Positions 40,508 to 50,324 of a DNA stretch of 64,000 nucleotides are shown here, piece by piece. The position numbers were made by a program, and so were the translations under genes. The stretch covers positions 1-64,000 of the forward strand of contig NZ_CAHLAR010000011.1 in the NCBI RefSeq assembly GCF_903652925.1, written 5' to 3'. A model generated the notes under the pieces. The model was not told the origin of the DNA, did not search any database, and saw nothing but the letters and a program-made list of their open reading frames with translations. Position 1 is the first letter of the stretch, and the number at the start of each line of letters is the position of its first letter. Origin of the DNA: Achromobacter anxifer (lineage in GTDB: Bacteria > Pseudomonadota > Gammaproteobacteria > Burkholderiales > Burkholderiaceae_B).

Positions 40508-41656
40508 TCAGACCCGGTCCTGCATGATGCGGCGATACCACTCGTGGAAGTGCTGCATGCCGTCTTCCATGGGCGACTGGTAGGGGCCGGTTTCGTTCAC
40601 GCCGCGCAGCATCAGCGCCTTGCGGCCCGCGTCCATGCGCTCGGCGATCTCGTCGTCCTCGATGGCCGTTTCCATGTAGGCGGCGCGCTGCGCCTCGACG
40701 AATTCGCGCTCGAAGGCGGCGATTTCCTCGGGGTAATAGAACTCCACCACGTTGACCGTTTCCTGGGGGCTCTTGGGGTACAGCGTGGAGAGCACCAGCA
40801 CGTGCGGATACAGCTCGATCATGTGGGTCGGGAAATACGTGACCCAGACCGCGCCGAAATCCGGCGCGTCGCCTTCGCGGAACGCCAGCAGGCGGTCATG
40901 CCATTGCTTGTAGACGTCAGAGCCCGGCTGCGCCAGGGCGTTGTGCACGCCGACCTTCTGCAGGCTGTACCAGTCGTTGAATTCCCAGCTCAGGTCGTCG
41001 CAGGTGACGAAGCGGCCCAGGCCCGGGTGGAACGGACCGACGTGGTAGTCCTCGAGGTAGACCTCGATGAAGGTCTTCCAGTTGTAGTTGCACTGGTGCA
41101 CTTCGACGTGATCCAGCACGTAGTCGCCGAAGTCGAATTCCTGACGCGAGAACAGCGGCGCCATGTCGGCGGCCGGATCGCGCGGGCCTTCGAACAGCAG
41201 GCCGTGGCAGTCGCGCAGGCGGAACTTCTGCAGGTTCATGCAGGGCGTGGTGGCGAACTGGGGCGCGCCCAACAACTCGCCCTGGTTGTTGTACGTCCAG
41301 CGGTGCAAGGGGCAGACGATGTTGCCGCCCGTTGCCTTCAGATTGCCATGCGTATTGCAGTTGCCGGCCACATTGCCGGTCTCGCCGCCCAGCATCAATG
41401 CCTGGCGGTGGCGGCAGACATTTGAGATGAGTTCGACGCCTTGCTGGTTGCGAACCAGCACGCGGCCTCCGTCTTCCTGGGCCAACGTACGCCAATCCCC
41501 GATTTCGGGCACCACTTTCTGGTGGCCGACGTATTGCGAGGATTGCTTGAAAATGAGTTCTTGCTCGCGGGCAAAGAGGGCTTCGTCAAAATACGCGCTG
41601 ACGGGTAGCTGGGTGCGAGCTGGCACCAAATGTGCCATCCGACCGATGTCGGTCAT
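40508..41656 (-). CDS. Rieske-type aromatic-ring-hydroxylating oxygenase, alpha subunit
   Basis: The 382-residue protein has a Rieske domain with Cys81-Arg-His83 and Cys115-Pro-Leu-His118, and a mononuclear iron site in LEDYHVGPFH (about 217-227). The spacing between the two Rieske pairs is 31 residues rather than the usual 15-17; the extra part contains NCNTHGN. The start at 41656 has a GGGGGG stretch before it; Met7 is an alternative. No ferredoxin or reductase gene is adjacent. It is convergent with the phn operon, so a link is uncertain. Confidence 0.8.
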   Translation of the reverse strand: MTDIGRMAHLVPARTQLPVSAYFDEALFAREQELIFKQSSQYVGHQKVVPEIGDWRTLAQEDGGRVLVRNQQGVELISNVCRHRQALMLGGETGNVAGNCNTHGNLKATGGNIVCPLHRWTYNNQGELLGAPQFATTPCMNLQKFRLRDCHGLLFEGPRDPAADMAPLFSRQEFDFGDYVLDHVEVHQCNYNWKTFIEVYLEDYHVGPFHPGLGRFVTCDDLSWEFNDWYSLQKVGVHNALAQPGSDVYKQWHDRLLAFREGDAPDFGAVWVTYFPTHMIELYPHVLVLSTLYPKSPQETVNVVEFYYPEEIAAFEREFVEAQRAAYMETAIEDDEIAERMDAGRKALMLRGVNETGPYQSPMEDGMQHFHEWYRRIMQDRV

Positions 41657-41674
41657 GATTCCCCCCGCTCGGAT

Positions 41675-41707
41675 AAAAAAGCCAGGACGGAGAGGCTTTT
41701 GCCTGGC
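41675..41707 (-). terminator. Terminator-like hairpin in the Rieske gene leader
   Basis: On the minus strand GCCAGG and CCTGGC (41702-41707 and 41681-41686) flank a 15-base loop and run into six T residues (41680-41675), only 18 bases before the start codon at 41656. It points the same way as the gene, so it would attenuate it. A minus-strand TACAAT at about 41785-41790 could be the -10 element, giving a leader of about 125 bases. Confidence 0.55.
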
Positions 41708-41837
41708 GGCTTTGAAATCCGCAGGATGCGTTCCGTGCTGGCGCGAAGAAAAATCGGTGTCTGGCCGATCAAATAAGCCGTGAATTGTACCCCAAGCCCT
41801 TACCCCGCGCCCGTGAAGATCTGCGAAGCTTGGTGAA

Positions 41838-41879
41838 GTTATGCCGAAGCCGGCGCAGCCACGTTTATCGCGGCATAAC
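41838..41879. promoter_or_regulatory. Nine-base inverted repeat upstream of the Rieske promoter
   Basis: GTTATGCCG (41838-41846) and CGGCATAAC (41871-41879) are perfect arms around a 24-base GC-rich centre. The dyad lies between the acyltransferase gene end (41900) and the putative Rieske promoter near 41790; it could be an operator or the hairpin terminator remnant of the acyltransferase gene, though it lacks a T-tract. Confidence 0.45.
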
Positions 41880-41899
41880 CCCTTGAAGATGTAGGCCTT

Positions 41900-42910
41900 T
41901 CAGACGAAGCGCCGGGTGGCCGGATGGCGCCTGAGCAACCAGCTGCTGGCGGCCGACAACGCGAATATCAGGGCGGCCAGCAGGGGCATCATCCAGGCGT
42001 CCTTGCGCGCGCCCGTGAAGGCGCCGGCGCGATGCGCCACGTCCAGGAACAGCGGATGGATCAGGTAGATGCCGAAAGTCAGCGGCGCCAGCGAGGCCAG
42101 CCGGGGCAGGCGCGGCGACGAGATGATCCACTGGAAGGCGGCCAGCGACATGAAGGGCACGGTGAGGCTGAAGTAATCGTAGAAGTAAGTGTCCAGCGTG
42201 CGGTTGCTGGACATGGCGTAGACGCCGAGCGCGGTCGCGGCCACGCTGGCGGCCAGCATCAGGCCGGGGCGGGGGATGCGCATCTGGCCGTCGAAGATCA
42301 GGCGGCCCGCCACGAAGTAGCCCAGGTAGGGCAGGAACCAGGTCAGGAAGAAGCCCGCGGGCGCGCCCAGCGCGCGGCGGTACAGCGCGTCCAGGATCGC
42401 CACGCCCAGGATGCCCACCACCCACAACCCGCGGGCGCGCGGCGTGCTGCGCGCATACAGGATCCGCACCAGCGGCGCGAACAGGTACAGGCCCACGATC
42501 ATGTACAGGTACCACAGGTGGTAGTAGGGCTCGCCCTGGACCACCTTGCGCGGCCAGAAGGAGAAATCGACGCGGCCGTCGTCCCACCAGTCCAGCGCCG
42601 TGCGCCAGGTCAGGTAGAAGAATGTCCAGAACAGAAGCGGCGCGCAGATCCGCGCCACGCGCCGGCTGTAGAACTGGCGCGCATCCTGCGGCTTGTCGGG
42701 ATCCAGCAGCAGGGCGCCGCTGACCATAACGAACACGGGCACGCACCACCGTGCCGCCGAGTCATACAGGTTGGCGGCAAGCCAGGCCCCGCCGCCGTAG
42801 ATGGCGGGGTTGCTGACGATCATGGCCGCGCTGTGCAACAGCACCACGGCCACCGCCGCCAGCCAGCGGGCGGCGTCCAGGCGCGCGTACTTCTCATCGG
42901 TGTAAGGCAT
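41900..42910 (-). CDS. Acyltransferase-3 family membrane protein
   Basis: The 336-residue protein has about ten membrane helices and the family start RLDAARWLAAVAVVLLHSAA with the conserved His. Relatives O-acetylate surface polysaccharides or membrane-linked sugars (WecH/OafA group). No polysaccharide genes are adjacent, so the acceptor is unknown. The gene appears to stand alone. Confidence 0.85.
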   Translation of the reverse strand: MPYTDEKYARLDAARWLAAVAVVLLHSAAMIVSNPAIYGGGAWLAANLYDSAARWCVPVFVMVSGALLLDPDKPQDARQFYSRRVARICAPLLFWTFFYLTWRTALDWWDDGRVDFSFWPRKVVQGEPYYHLWYLYMIVGLYLFAPLVRILYARSTPRARGLWVVGILGVAILDALYRRALGAPAGFFLTWFLPYLGYFVAGRLIFDGQMRIPRPGLMLAASVAATALGVYAMSSNRTLDTYFYDYFSLTVPFMSLAAFQWIISSPRLPRLASLAPLTFGIYLIHPLFLDVAHRAGAFTGARKDAWMMPLLAALIFALSAASSWLLRRHPATRRFV

Positions 42911-43020
42911 CGGACTCCAGCTTGCGGTGTTTGCCTTTTCACCTTAGCAGCCGCGCGCGCCCGGTTTCTGTATCGAGGGGTTAGGGCATATCTCGCTTCT
43001 TCACGAAATGCCCCGGGACC

Positions 43021-43989
43021 TCATTGCAGAACGATGTTGGCCTGCTTGATCAATTGCGACACGATGGGTTGTTCGGTCTTGATCTGCTTATCCAGTTCGG
43101 CGGCGGTGCCGGAGCGCGGGTCGATCCCCATGTCCAGCATGCGCTTCTTCACCGATTCATCCTGCAGGGTTTCGGTCAGGGCCTGTTGCAGCTTTTCCAT
43201 GACCGGAGCGGGCGTGCCCTTGGGCGCCACGAAGCTGAACCACGCGGTCATGTCGAACGAGGGATAGCCTTCCTCGGCCAGCGTCGCCAGCTTGGGCAGG
43301 GTGGCCAGGCGGTTGGGGCTGGTGATGGCGAAGACCTTGACCTTGCCGGCGTCGGCCTGCGGCATGCCCGTGGCCACCATGTCGAAGAACAGGTCCACGT
43401 CGCCGCTGATCAGGGCGGGCAGGGCCTGGGTCGCGCCCTTGAACGGCACGTGCAGGATGTCGATGCCCGCGCGTTCCTTGAACAGTTCGCCCGCCAGGTG
43501 CGAGGACGTGCCGGGGCCGAAGGTGGCGAAGGTCAGCTTGCCCGGGTTCTGCTTGGCGTAGGCCACCACGTCCTGGGTGCTGTTGAACGGGCGCTTGGGG
43601 CTGGACAGCAGCACCAGCGGGCCCACGCCCACCATGCCGATCCGGGCGAAGCCGTCGGGATCGTAGGGCAGTTCCTTATACAGATAGCGGTTGGTGACCA
43701 GGGTGGAGTTGGTCGCCATCAGGATGGTGTAGCCGTCCGGCGCTTCGCGCGCGACGAACGCCGCGCCGATCGAGGTGCCGGCGCCCGCCTTGTTCTCGAC
43801 GATCATGGGCTGGCCCAGCGTCTTGGCCATGCGTTCGGCCAGGATGCGCGTCAGCACGTCGGTGGCGCCGCCGGCCGGGAAGGGCGAGACGACCTTGATC
43901 GGACGGGCCGGATAGGACTCGGCCTGGGCGCCGAGCGCCGCGGCGCTGAGCAGCAGGCCGGCCAGCAGTTTGAGGCTAGTGCGTAGCAT
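43021..43989 (-). CDS. Bug-family periplasmic solute receptor
   Basis: The 322-residue protein has a signal peptide ending LGAQAESYPARPIKVVSPFPAGGATD, and the Bug motifs VENKAGAGTSIGA, PDGYTILMATNS and LAGELFKERAGIDILHVPFKG. The ligand is probably a small carboxylate. It is divergent from an IclR regulator across a 155-base region with strong dyads, so its expression is likely controlled by that regulator. No transporter membrane genes are linked. Confidence 0.9.
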   Translation of the reverse strand: MLRTSLKLLAGLLLSAAALGAQAESYPARPIKVVSPFPAGGATDVLTRILAERMAKTLGQPMIVENKAGAGTSIGAAFVAREAPDGYTILMATNSTLVTNRYLYKELPYDPDGFARIGMVGVGPLVLLSSPKRPFNSTQDVVAYAKQNPGKLTFATFGPGTSSHLAGELFKERAGIDILHVPFKGATQALPALISGDVDLFFDMVATGMPQADAGKVKVFAITSPNRLATLPKLATLAEEGYPSFDMTAWFSFVAPKGTPAPVMEKLQQALTETLQDESVKKRMLDMGIDPRSGTAAELDKQIKTEQPIVSQLIKQANIVLQ

Positions 43990-44077
43990 GTTTTCCCCTT
44001 GAAAACGTGTGCATGGATGGAATCGGGCCTGGCTTTGACGCCGCGGGGGCGGCGCTTGCCAAGTCTCCTTGGATAAA

Positions 44078-44120
44078 TTAAATTCCGTAAATCGGAATTT
44101 AATTTTGTTATTCGAAATAA
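44078..44120. promoter_or_regulatory. IclR-type operators in the divergent region
   Basis: TTAAATTCCG (44078-44087) and CGGAATTTAA (44093-44102) are perfect ten-base arms around TAAAT. A second near-palindrome, TTATTCGAAATAA (44108-44120), follows at once. AT-rich dyads of this size are typical for IclR dimers, and both sites lie between the Bug gene and the IclR gene. Confidence 0.65.
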
Positions 44121-44144
44121 ACTATAAAAACGAAGCGAATAGAA

Positions 44145-44999
44145 ATGCAATCTTTTTCTGACCCCAAGCGCATCGCCCATCCCGCCGCCAAGCCCGACGG
44201 CAAGGTCGAGCTCAGCCTGCCCGCGCGCCGCAAGCGCGCCGCCGGGGCGGGCGAGGGCGCCAGTTCGCCCGATTTCATTACGGCGCTGGCGCGCGGGCTG
44301 GACGTGCTGCGCTGCTTCCGCCATGGCGTGGCGGCGCTGGGCAACCTGGACCTGGCGCGCCTGACCGGCCTGCCCAAGCCCACGATCAGCCGCATCACCT
44401 ACACGCTTACTGAATTGGGCTACCTGCGCTATCACCCGGACACCGGCAAGTATTCGCCCGGCTACGGCGTGCTGGCCCTGGGCTTCGGGCTGCTGGCGGG
44501 GCTGGAGGTGCGCGAGCTGGCCAAGGCCTCGATGACCGAACTGGCGCGCGCCACGGGCGGCGCGGTGGCCCTGGGGGCCTTCGACGGCGATGCCATGACC
44601 TATGTCGAAGCCATCCACGGTTCGTCGGCGCTCTACCTGCGCCTGCCGGTCGGCTATCGCGCCAGCCTGGACAGCGCCATGGGCCGGGCCTACCTGGCCA
44701 GCCTGCCGCCCCAGGCCTGCGCTGACGCGCTGGCCCGCCTGGGCGAGGCCGCGCCGGCGCCCGCGGCGATCGAGCGCGCCCGCGCGGAATTGCGGGAAAC
44801 GGGCTGCTGCTACGCCATCGGCGAGTGGCAGTCGGGGATCAACGCCGTGGCGGTGCCGTTCTCGTCCATCACCGGCGAGGGGGTCTTCGTCATGAGCTGC
44901 GGCGGCCCCGCCAGCCTGCTGCCCGAGGCCGGCCTGCGCACGCGCGTGGCGCCCTTGCTGCGAGCCGCGATAGCGGGGCTGGCGGGCGCGCCGGCCTGA
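44145..44999 (+). CDS. IclR-family transcriptional regulator
   Basis: The 284-residue protein has a basic N-terminal stretch, an IclR winged helix (about 43-100: FITALARGLDVLRCFRHG, then LARLTGLPKPTISRITYTLTELGYL) and an effector-binding GAF-like domain (about 115-275). It is divergent from the Bug-receptor gene and is the likely regulator of it. IclR proteins of this type often control aromatic-acid or carboxylate use. AG-rich sequence before the ATG is weak as a ribosome-binding site. Confidence 0.87.
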   Translation: MQSFSDPKRIAHPAAKPDGKVELSLPARRKRAAGAGEGASSPDFITALARGLDVLRCFRHGVAALGNLDLARLTGLPKPTISRITYTLTELGYLRYHPDTGKYSPGYGVLALGFGLLAGLEVRELAKASMTELARATGGAVALGAFDGDAMTYVEAIHGSSALYLRLPVGYRASLDSAMGRAYLASLPPQACADALARLGEAAPAPAAIERARAELRETGCCYAIGEWQSGINAVAVPFSSITGEGVFVMSCGGPASLLPEAGLRTRVAPLLRAAIAGLAGAPA

Positions 45000-45091
45000 T
45001 ACGCGCGGCGCGCGGCGGCAAGCCCGACGGCCTTGCGGGTATCTCGTACAATTCACGGATTGATCCACCCCTAGCGCCCTCGGAGACCCGT

Positions 45092-45358
45092 TTGGCCAAA
45101 TCTTCACAAGCCGATCCGCAGATCGATGACCGTCCCTTGCCCCAGGATTTCGAAACGGCGCTGGCCGAGCTCGAATCGCTGGTCGCGGCCATGGAAGACG
45201 GCTCGTTGCCGCTTGAGCAGTCGCTGACCGCCTACCGGCGCGGCGTGGCGCTCACGCGTGTCTGTCAGGAACGCTTGGCGCAGGCCGAACAGCAGGTCAA
45301 GGTCCTGGAAGGCGATTTGCTGCGTCCGCTGGACCCGGCGGCGCTGGATGACGAATAA
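45092..45358 (+). CDS. xseB: Exodeoxyribonuclease VII small subunit
   Basis: The 88-residue protein matches XseB: FETALAELESLVAAMEDGSLPLEQSLTAYRRG, followed by LAQAEQQVKVLEGD. It pairs with XseA to degrade single-stranded DNA. The start is TTG at 45092, supported by CGGAG seven bases upstream; there is no earlier ATG in frame with a family-like sequence. It precedes ispA by seven bases, the usual xseB-ispA-dxs order. Confidence 0.92.
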   Translation: MAKSSQADPQIDDRPLPQDFETALAELESLVAAMEDGSLPLEQSLTAYRRGVALTRVCQERLAQAEQQVKVLEGDLLRPLDPAALDDE

Positions 45359-45365
45359 GAATCCA

Positions 45366-46277
45366 ATGAAGCAAATTCAACTCGCCTTCCCGGAATGGTT
45401 GCAGGGCCGCGTGCAGCACGTCGAAGACGTCCTGGACGATCTGCTCCCTCCGGCGGACGCGTTGCCCTCCCGGCTGCACGAAGCCATGCGTTACGCCGTG
45501 CTCGGCGGCGGCAAGCGGGTGCGCGCCGCGCTGGTCTACGCGGCAGGCCAGGCCTGCCCGGTGAGCGGCAGCGTGCTGGCCGTGCAGGCCTCGCTGGACC
45601 GCGCCGCCGCGGCCGTGGAACTGATCCACGCCTATTCGCTGGTGCACGACGACCTGCCCTGCATGGACGACGACACCCTGCGCCGCGGCCGGCCCACCAC
45701 CCACGTGCAGTTCGACGAAGCCACGGCCATGCTGGCGGGCGACGCGCTGCAGCCGCTGGCCTTCGATCTGCTGGCTTCCATGCCGATCGCGCCCGCGCTG
45801 ATCGTGCAGGCCACCCAGTCGCTGGCGCGCGCCGCCGGCAGCCAGGGCATGGCGGGCGGCCAGGCCATCGACCTGTTCAGCGTCGGCCATTCGCTGTCGC
45901 GCGATGAGCTGCAGACCATGCACAGCATGAAGACGGGCGCCATGCTGGCTTGCAGCGTGGCCCTGGGCGGCATCGTCGCCGGCGCCAGCTCGGCTTCGCG
46001 CCAGGCGCTGGACGCCTACGCGCAGGCCGTCGGGCTGGCCTTCCAGGTGGTCGATGACATCCTGGACGTCACCGCCGACAGCGCCAGCCTGGGCAAGACG
46101 CCGGGCAAGGACGCCGCCGAAAACAAGCCTACCTATGTATCGCTGTTGGGGCTGGACGGCGCGCGCTCGTTCGCCCAGGAGCTGCGAGAGGATGCGCTGG
46201 CCGCCCTGGCTCCGCTGGGCGAGGCCGGATCGCGCCTGGCCGAACTGGCCGACTTCATCGTCCTACGAGACCGCTGA
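45366..46277 (+). CDS. ispA: Farnesyl diphosphate synthase
   Basis: The 303-residue prenyltransferase condenses IPP with DMAPP and GPP. The first aspartate-rich motif is [14 protein letters not shown], the second is DDILDV, and [12 protein letters not shown] binds IPP. It lies between xseB and dxs, so the three are likely one operon feeding isoprenoid synthesis. Geranyl or geranylgeranyl product specificity cannot be fully excluded. Confidence 0.94.
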   Translation: MKQIQLAFPEWLQGRVQHVEDVLDDLLPPADALPSRLHEAMRYAVLGGGKRVRAALVYAAGQACPVSGSVLAVQASLDRAAAAVELIHAYSLVHDDLPCMDDDTLRRGRPTTHVQFDEATAMLAGDALQPLAFDLLASMPIAPALIVQATQSLARAAGSQGMAGGQAIDLFSVGHSLSRDELQTMHSMKTGAMLACSVALGGIVAGASSASRQALDAYAQAVGLAFQVVDDILDVTADSASLGKTPGKDAAENKPTYVSLLGLDGARSFAQELREDALAALAPLGEAGSRLAELADFIVLRDR

Positions 46278-46330
46278 GCCGGGAACAGCCCGGGCTGGAG
46301 GCAGGCCGGGCCAACGAACCACATAAAAGC

Positions 46331-48193
46331 ATGACGACAGATTTACTGGACCGCATTCAATCCCCGGCTGACCTCAAACGCCTGGATCGCCGCGAGCTGA
46401 AGAAGCTGGCGGACGAGCTGCGCGGCTTCATACTGGAGTCGGTGTCCAAGACGGGCGGGCACCTGTCGTCCAACCTGGGCACGGTCGAGCTTACCCTGGC
46501 CTTGCACCAGGTGTTCGACACGCCGCATGATCGCATCGTCTGGGACGTGGGCCACCAGTCCTACCCGCACAAGATCCTGACCGGACGCCGCGCCGGCATG
46601 GCCCAGCTGCGCCAGCAGGGCGGGATCTCGGGCTTCCCCAAGCGCAGCGAATCCGAATACGACGCCTTCGGCACCGCGCACTCTTCCACCTCCATTTCCG
46701 CCGCGCTGGGCATGGCAGTGGCGTCGCGCAACGCCGGCGTGCCGCGCCAGCACATCGCCATCATCGGCGACGGCGCGATGTCGGCCGGCATGGCCTTCGA
46801 GGCCATGAACAACGCGGGCGTCACGCCCGATATCAATCTGCTGGTGATCCTGAACGACAACGACATGTCAATCTCGCCGCCGGTGGGGGCGCTGAACCGC
46901 TACCTGGCGCGCCTGATGTCGGGCCGCTTCTACGCGGCGGCCAAGAACGTGGGCCGCGCGGTGCTGCAGCACGTGCCGCCGGTGCTGGAATTGGCGCGCC
47001 GTTTCGAAGAGCATGCCAAGGGCATGGTCACGCCGGCCACGCTGTTCGAGGAATTCGGCTTCAACTATGTCGGCCCGATCGACGGGCACGACCTGGACGC
47101 GCTGGTGCCGACCCTGCAGAACCTCAAAGCCCTGGAAGGCCTGCAGTTCCTCCACGTGGTCACCAAGAAGGGCCATGGCTACAAGCTGGCCGAGGCCGAT
47201 CCTGTGCTGTACCACGGCCCCGGCAAGTTCGATCCGGCTGTCGGCATCCAGCAATCCAAGGCGCCGGGCAAGCGCAGCTTCACGCAGGTCTTCGGCCAGT
47301 GGCTGTGCGACACGGCCGAGCAGGACACGCGCCTGGTCGCCATCACGCCCGCCATGCGCGAAGGCAGCGGCCTGGTGGAATTCGAAAAACGCTTTCCGCA
47401 GCGCTATTTCGACGTCGGCATCGCGGAACAGCACGCCGTGACCTTCGCCGCCGGCATCGCCTGCGAAGGCCAGAAGCCGGTGGTCGCGATCTACTCCACC
47501 TTCATGCAGCGCGGCTACGATCAGTTCATCCATGACGTGGCCTTGCAGAACCTGGACGTCACGTTCGCGCTGGACCGCGCCGGCCTGGTGGGCGCGGACG
47601 GCGCCACGCATGCCGGCAACTACGACATCGCCTTCCTGCGCTGCGTGCCCAATATGGTCGTGACCACGCCGTCCGATGAAAACGAGACCCGGCTGCTGCT
47701 GTCGACCTGTTATCAGTATCCTGGCCCCGCGTCGGTGCGCTATCCGCGCGGCGCGGGCTGCGGCGCGCAGGAAGCGCCCGGCCTGGAAACGGTCGAGCTC
47801 GGCCGCGGCGTGGTGCGCCGCGAAGGCCGCAAGATCGCCATCCTGGGCTTCGGCATGCTGGTCCAGGCCGCGCTGGGCGCCGCCGAAAAGCTGGACGCCA
47901 CCGTCGCCGACATGCGCTTCGTCAAGCCGATCGACCGCGAACTGATCCTCGACCTGGCCAGCCGGCACGACGCGCTGGTCACGCTGGAGGACGCCTCCAT
48001 CATGGGCGGCGCCGGCAGCGCGGTGCTGGAAGCGCTGAGCGCGGCGGGCGTGACGATCCCGGTACTGCAGCTGGGCCTGCCGGACGAGTTCATTGATCAT
48101 GGCGAACAGTCGGCGCTGTGGGCCGGCGTCGGCCTGGATGCCGCCGGCATCGAGGGCTCGATCCGCGCCCGCTACGCGAATCTGCTGGGCTGA
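46331..48193 (+). CDS. dxs: 1-Deoxy-D-xylulose-5-phosphate synthase
   Basis: The 620-residue thiamine-diphosphate enzyme joins pyruvate and glyceraldehyde 3-phosphate, the first step of the MEP pathway. Visible motifs are [34 protein letters not shown], the ThDP-binding [15 protein letters not shown]...NDN, and the transketolase-type [16 protein letters not shown]. Full length, 53 bases after ispA. Confidence 0.97.
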   Translation: MTTDLLDRIQSPADLKRLDRRELKKLADELRGFILESVSKTGGHLSSNLGTVELTLALHQVFDTPHDRIVWDVGHQSYPHKILTGRRAGMAQLRQQGGISGFPKRSESEYDAFGTAHSSTSISAALGMAVASRNAGVPRQHIAIIGDGAMSAGMAFEAMNNAGVTPDINLLVILNDNDMSISPPVGALNRYLARLMSGRFYAAAKNVGRAVLQHVPPVLELARRFEEHAKGMVTPATLFEEFGFNYVGPIDGHDLDALVPTLQNLKALEGLQFLHVVTKKGHGYKLAEADPVLYHGPGKFDPAVGIQQSKAPGKRSFTQVFGQWLCDTAEQDTRLVAITPAMREGSGLVEFEKRFPQRYFDVGIAEQHAVTFAAGIACEGQKPVVAIYSTFMQRGYDQFIHDVALQNLDVTFALDRAGLVGADGATHAGNYDIAFLRCVPNMVVTTPSDENETRLLLSTCYQYPGPASVRYPRGAGCGAQEAPGLETVELGRGVVRREGRKIAILGFGMLVQAALGAAEKLDATVADMRFVKPIDRELILDLASRHDALVTLEDASIMGGAGSAVLEALSAAGVTIPVLQLGLPDEFIDHGEQSALWAGVGLDAAGIEGSIRARYANLLG

Positions 48194-48382
48194 ATCCGGC
48201 CCGATCCCGCGGGCAGGCCCGTTCCGGCCCGCGGGAATGAAACACACTGTTCCGGCCCCGCCAACCTACGAATGAAAGGGTTTTCCCTGGCGCTTGGCGG
48301 ACTATGGGCGATAATGGCCCCCTCTCAAAGATTCCTAGGCCCGTGCGTTTTCACGACTGACTGCCTAGACAGGTAAGCCGAA

Positions 48383-49180
48383 ATGAATTCTCCGATCGAC
48401 CCCGCCATCGTGATGCCCGACGTCCAGAGTTCGGCGGACACCCGGCACATCCCGATCCAGCGCGTGGGTATCCGTGGCGTGCGCCATCCCATGTTGATTG
48501 AAAGCGGCGACGGCTCGCCCCAGGGCACCGTGGCCAACTGGACGCTGACCGTCGCGCTGCCGCCCGAAGAAAAAGGGACGCACATGTCCCGCTTCGTGGC
48601 CCTGCTGGAAAAGTACCGCAGCACCCCCATGACGCCGACCCTGTTCCGCGCCATGGCGGCCGACATGCTGCCGCTGCTGCATGCCGAGCGCGGCGACATC
48701 ACCGCCGCCTTCCCGTACTTCATCAACAAGTCCGCCCCGATCTCCGGCGTGCAGAGCCTGCTGGACTACGAAGTGCAGTGGATTGCTCGCGCACAGGGCG
48801 ACGAGGTCGAGTTCGAACTGATCGTGCAGGTGCCCGTCACCAGCCTCTGTCCCTGCTCCAAGGCCATCTCCGAATACGGCGCGCACAACCAGCGCTCGCA
48901 CGTCACGGTGTCCGCCATCCTGAACGCCGACATCGGCATGGACGGCGTCATCCGCCTGATCGAGGAAGAGGGTTCATGCGAACTCTGGGGCTTGCTCAAG
49001 CGCCCCGACGAGAAATACGTCACCGAGCGAGCCTACGACAATCCCAAGTTCGTCGAAGACCTGGTGCGCGACGTGGCAGCCCGCCTGAATGCGCATCCCG
49101 GCATCGCCCGCTACCGCGTGGAAGCCGAGAACTTCGAATCCATCCACAACCACTCGGCCTACGCCGTCGTGGAAGGCTGA
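48383..49180 (+). CDS. folE2: GTP cyclohydrolase FolE2
   Basis: The 265-residue type IB GTP cyclohydrolase makes dihydroneopterin triphosphate for folate synthesis. Key motifs are GTHMSRF, the catalytic Cys in [21 protein letters not shown] and the C-terminal [14 protein letters not shown]. Type IB enzymes do not need zinc, and in other bacteria they are often induced on zinc depletion; no Zur-like dyad was seen here. It has a 189-base upstream gap with a weak GATAAT -10-like element near 48310. Confidence 0.95.
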   Translation: MNSPIDPAIVMPDVQSSADTRHIPIQRVGIRGVRHPMLIESGDGSPQGTVANWTLTVALPPEEKGTHMSRFVALLEKYRSTPMTPTLFRAMAADMLPLLHAERGDITAAFPYFINKSAPISGVQSLLDYEVQWIARAQGDEVEFELIVQVPVTSLCPCSKAISEYGAHNQRSHVTVSAILNADIGMDGVIRLIEEEGSCELWGLLKRPDEKYVTERAYDNPKFVEDLVRDVAARLNAHPGIARYRVEAENFESIHNHSAYAVVEG

Positions 49181-49187
49181 GCTTTCC

Positions 49188-50111
49188 GTGAGCCATCCGG
49201 CGGCCAATGACTGGCCGCTCATCGCGGGGCTGCAGGAATGGGAATCGCGGCTGGCCAGCAATCTGGCCGGCCGCGGCCGTTTTGGCGTCGCGCTCTACGA
49301 GTTCTTCCGCTTCGGCGTGAAGCAGGCCTGGGCCTGCCTGTTCGGCGGCCTGATGTGCGCGCTGTTGCTGGGCACGCACTGGTGGTATCCGAAGGATGCC
49401 GCGCTGGCCCGCTACGACTTCCTGACCCTGGCGGCCCTGGGCATCCAGGCGCTGCTGCTGGCGCAGCGCATGGAGACCTGGAGCGAAGCCCGCGTGATCC
49501 TGCTGTTCCATGTGGTGGGAACTGGGATGGAAGTGTTCAAGACCGCCGCGGGTTCATGGCTGTATCCGGAGGCCAGTGTCTTGCGCATCGGCGGCGTGCC
49601 GCTGTTCACCGGTTTCATGTACGCGGCGGTGGGCAGCTATCTTGCCCGCGTCTGGCGTTTGTTCGACTTCCGTTTTCGCGCCCATCCACCGGTGGCGGCC
49701 TGCGTGGCGCTGTCGGTGCTGATCTATGTGAATTTCTTTGCGCATCACTACGTCATGGATTTCCGCTGGGTGCTGTTCGCGCTGACCGCCATCCTGTTCG
49801 CGCGCACCTGGGTGTATTTCCGGATCTGGCGGGTCTACCGCCGCATGCCTTTGCTGCTGGGCTTCGTGCTGGTGGCCTTGTTCATCTGGTTCGCGGAAAA
49901 CATCGGCACCTTTGCCAATGCCTGGCGCTATCCCAACCAGTCGCAGGGCTGGGAGTTGGTGTCCATCGCCAAGCTGGGCTCGTGGTTCCTGCTGATGATC
50001 ATCAGCTATGTGATGGTCAGCGTGGTCAACCGTCCCCAGGAAATCGATGTGGCCGATTTGCCTCGGCCAGCGGGGCAGGGAGGCGAAAATAGTCCGTCCC
50101 TGATTTCCTGA
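49188..50111 (+). CDS. DUF817 membrane protein
   Basis: The 307-residue protein has about eight hydrophobic segments and the DUF817 patterns (ALYEFFRFGVKQAW, ETWSEARVILLFHVVGTGMEVFKT, WFAENIGTFANAW). Its function is unknown. The start is GTG at 49188, eight bases after the folE2 stop, with GGAAGG within the end of folE2, so the two genes are probably cotranslated. Confidence 0.8.
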   Translation: MSHPAANDWPLIAGLQEWESRLASNLAGRGRFGVALYEFFRFGVKQAWACLFGGLMCALLLGTHWWYPKDAALARYDFLTLAALGIQALLLAQRMETWSEARVILLFHVVGTGMEVFKTAAGSWLYPEASVLRIGGVPLFTGFMYAAVGSYLARVWRLFDFRFRAHPPVAACVALSVLIYVNFFAHHYVMDFRWVLFALTAILFARTWVYFRIWRVYRRMPLLLGFVLVALFIWFAENIGTFANAWRYPNQSQGWELVSIAKLGSWFLLMIISYVMVSVVNRPQEIDVADLPRPAGQGGENSPSLIS

Positions 50112-50123
50112 GGCCTTCCTGGC

Positions 50124-50152
50124 TTGCGCCGATTGCCTCGATCGGTGATAAT
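50124..50152 (+). promoter_or_regulatory. Promoter of the rpsF operon
   Basis: TTGCGC (50124-50129) and GATAAT (50147-50152) are separated by 17 bases, a good sigma-70 layout. This gives a leader of about 165 bases before rpsF, rich in GC hairpins (for example around 50195-50215 and 50287-50307), where S6:S18 feedback control could act; I could not confirm the S6:S18 motif. Confidence 0.55.
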
Positions 50153-50324
50153 CGAGAGCTTTCTTGCTCGACCGCCCATGGTTTTTGGGTAGCGGGCTGC
50201 CCCTTGCGGGCCACTGTCTAGGACGCAGATCGGCGATGCAAATCCCGATATGCATGACCACCCCTGATGGAAAGCATGGGTGCAAGACGGCCGGCCGGCG
50301 AGACATCCTCAAGGAGTTTTACTC

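Noticed and set aside
41657-41800. Glycine riboswitch before the Rieske gene
   Set aside because: Only a short AGGCAAAAG stretch matches; the conserved purine-rich core and the GCCGAAGG-like part are absent.
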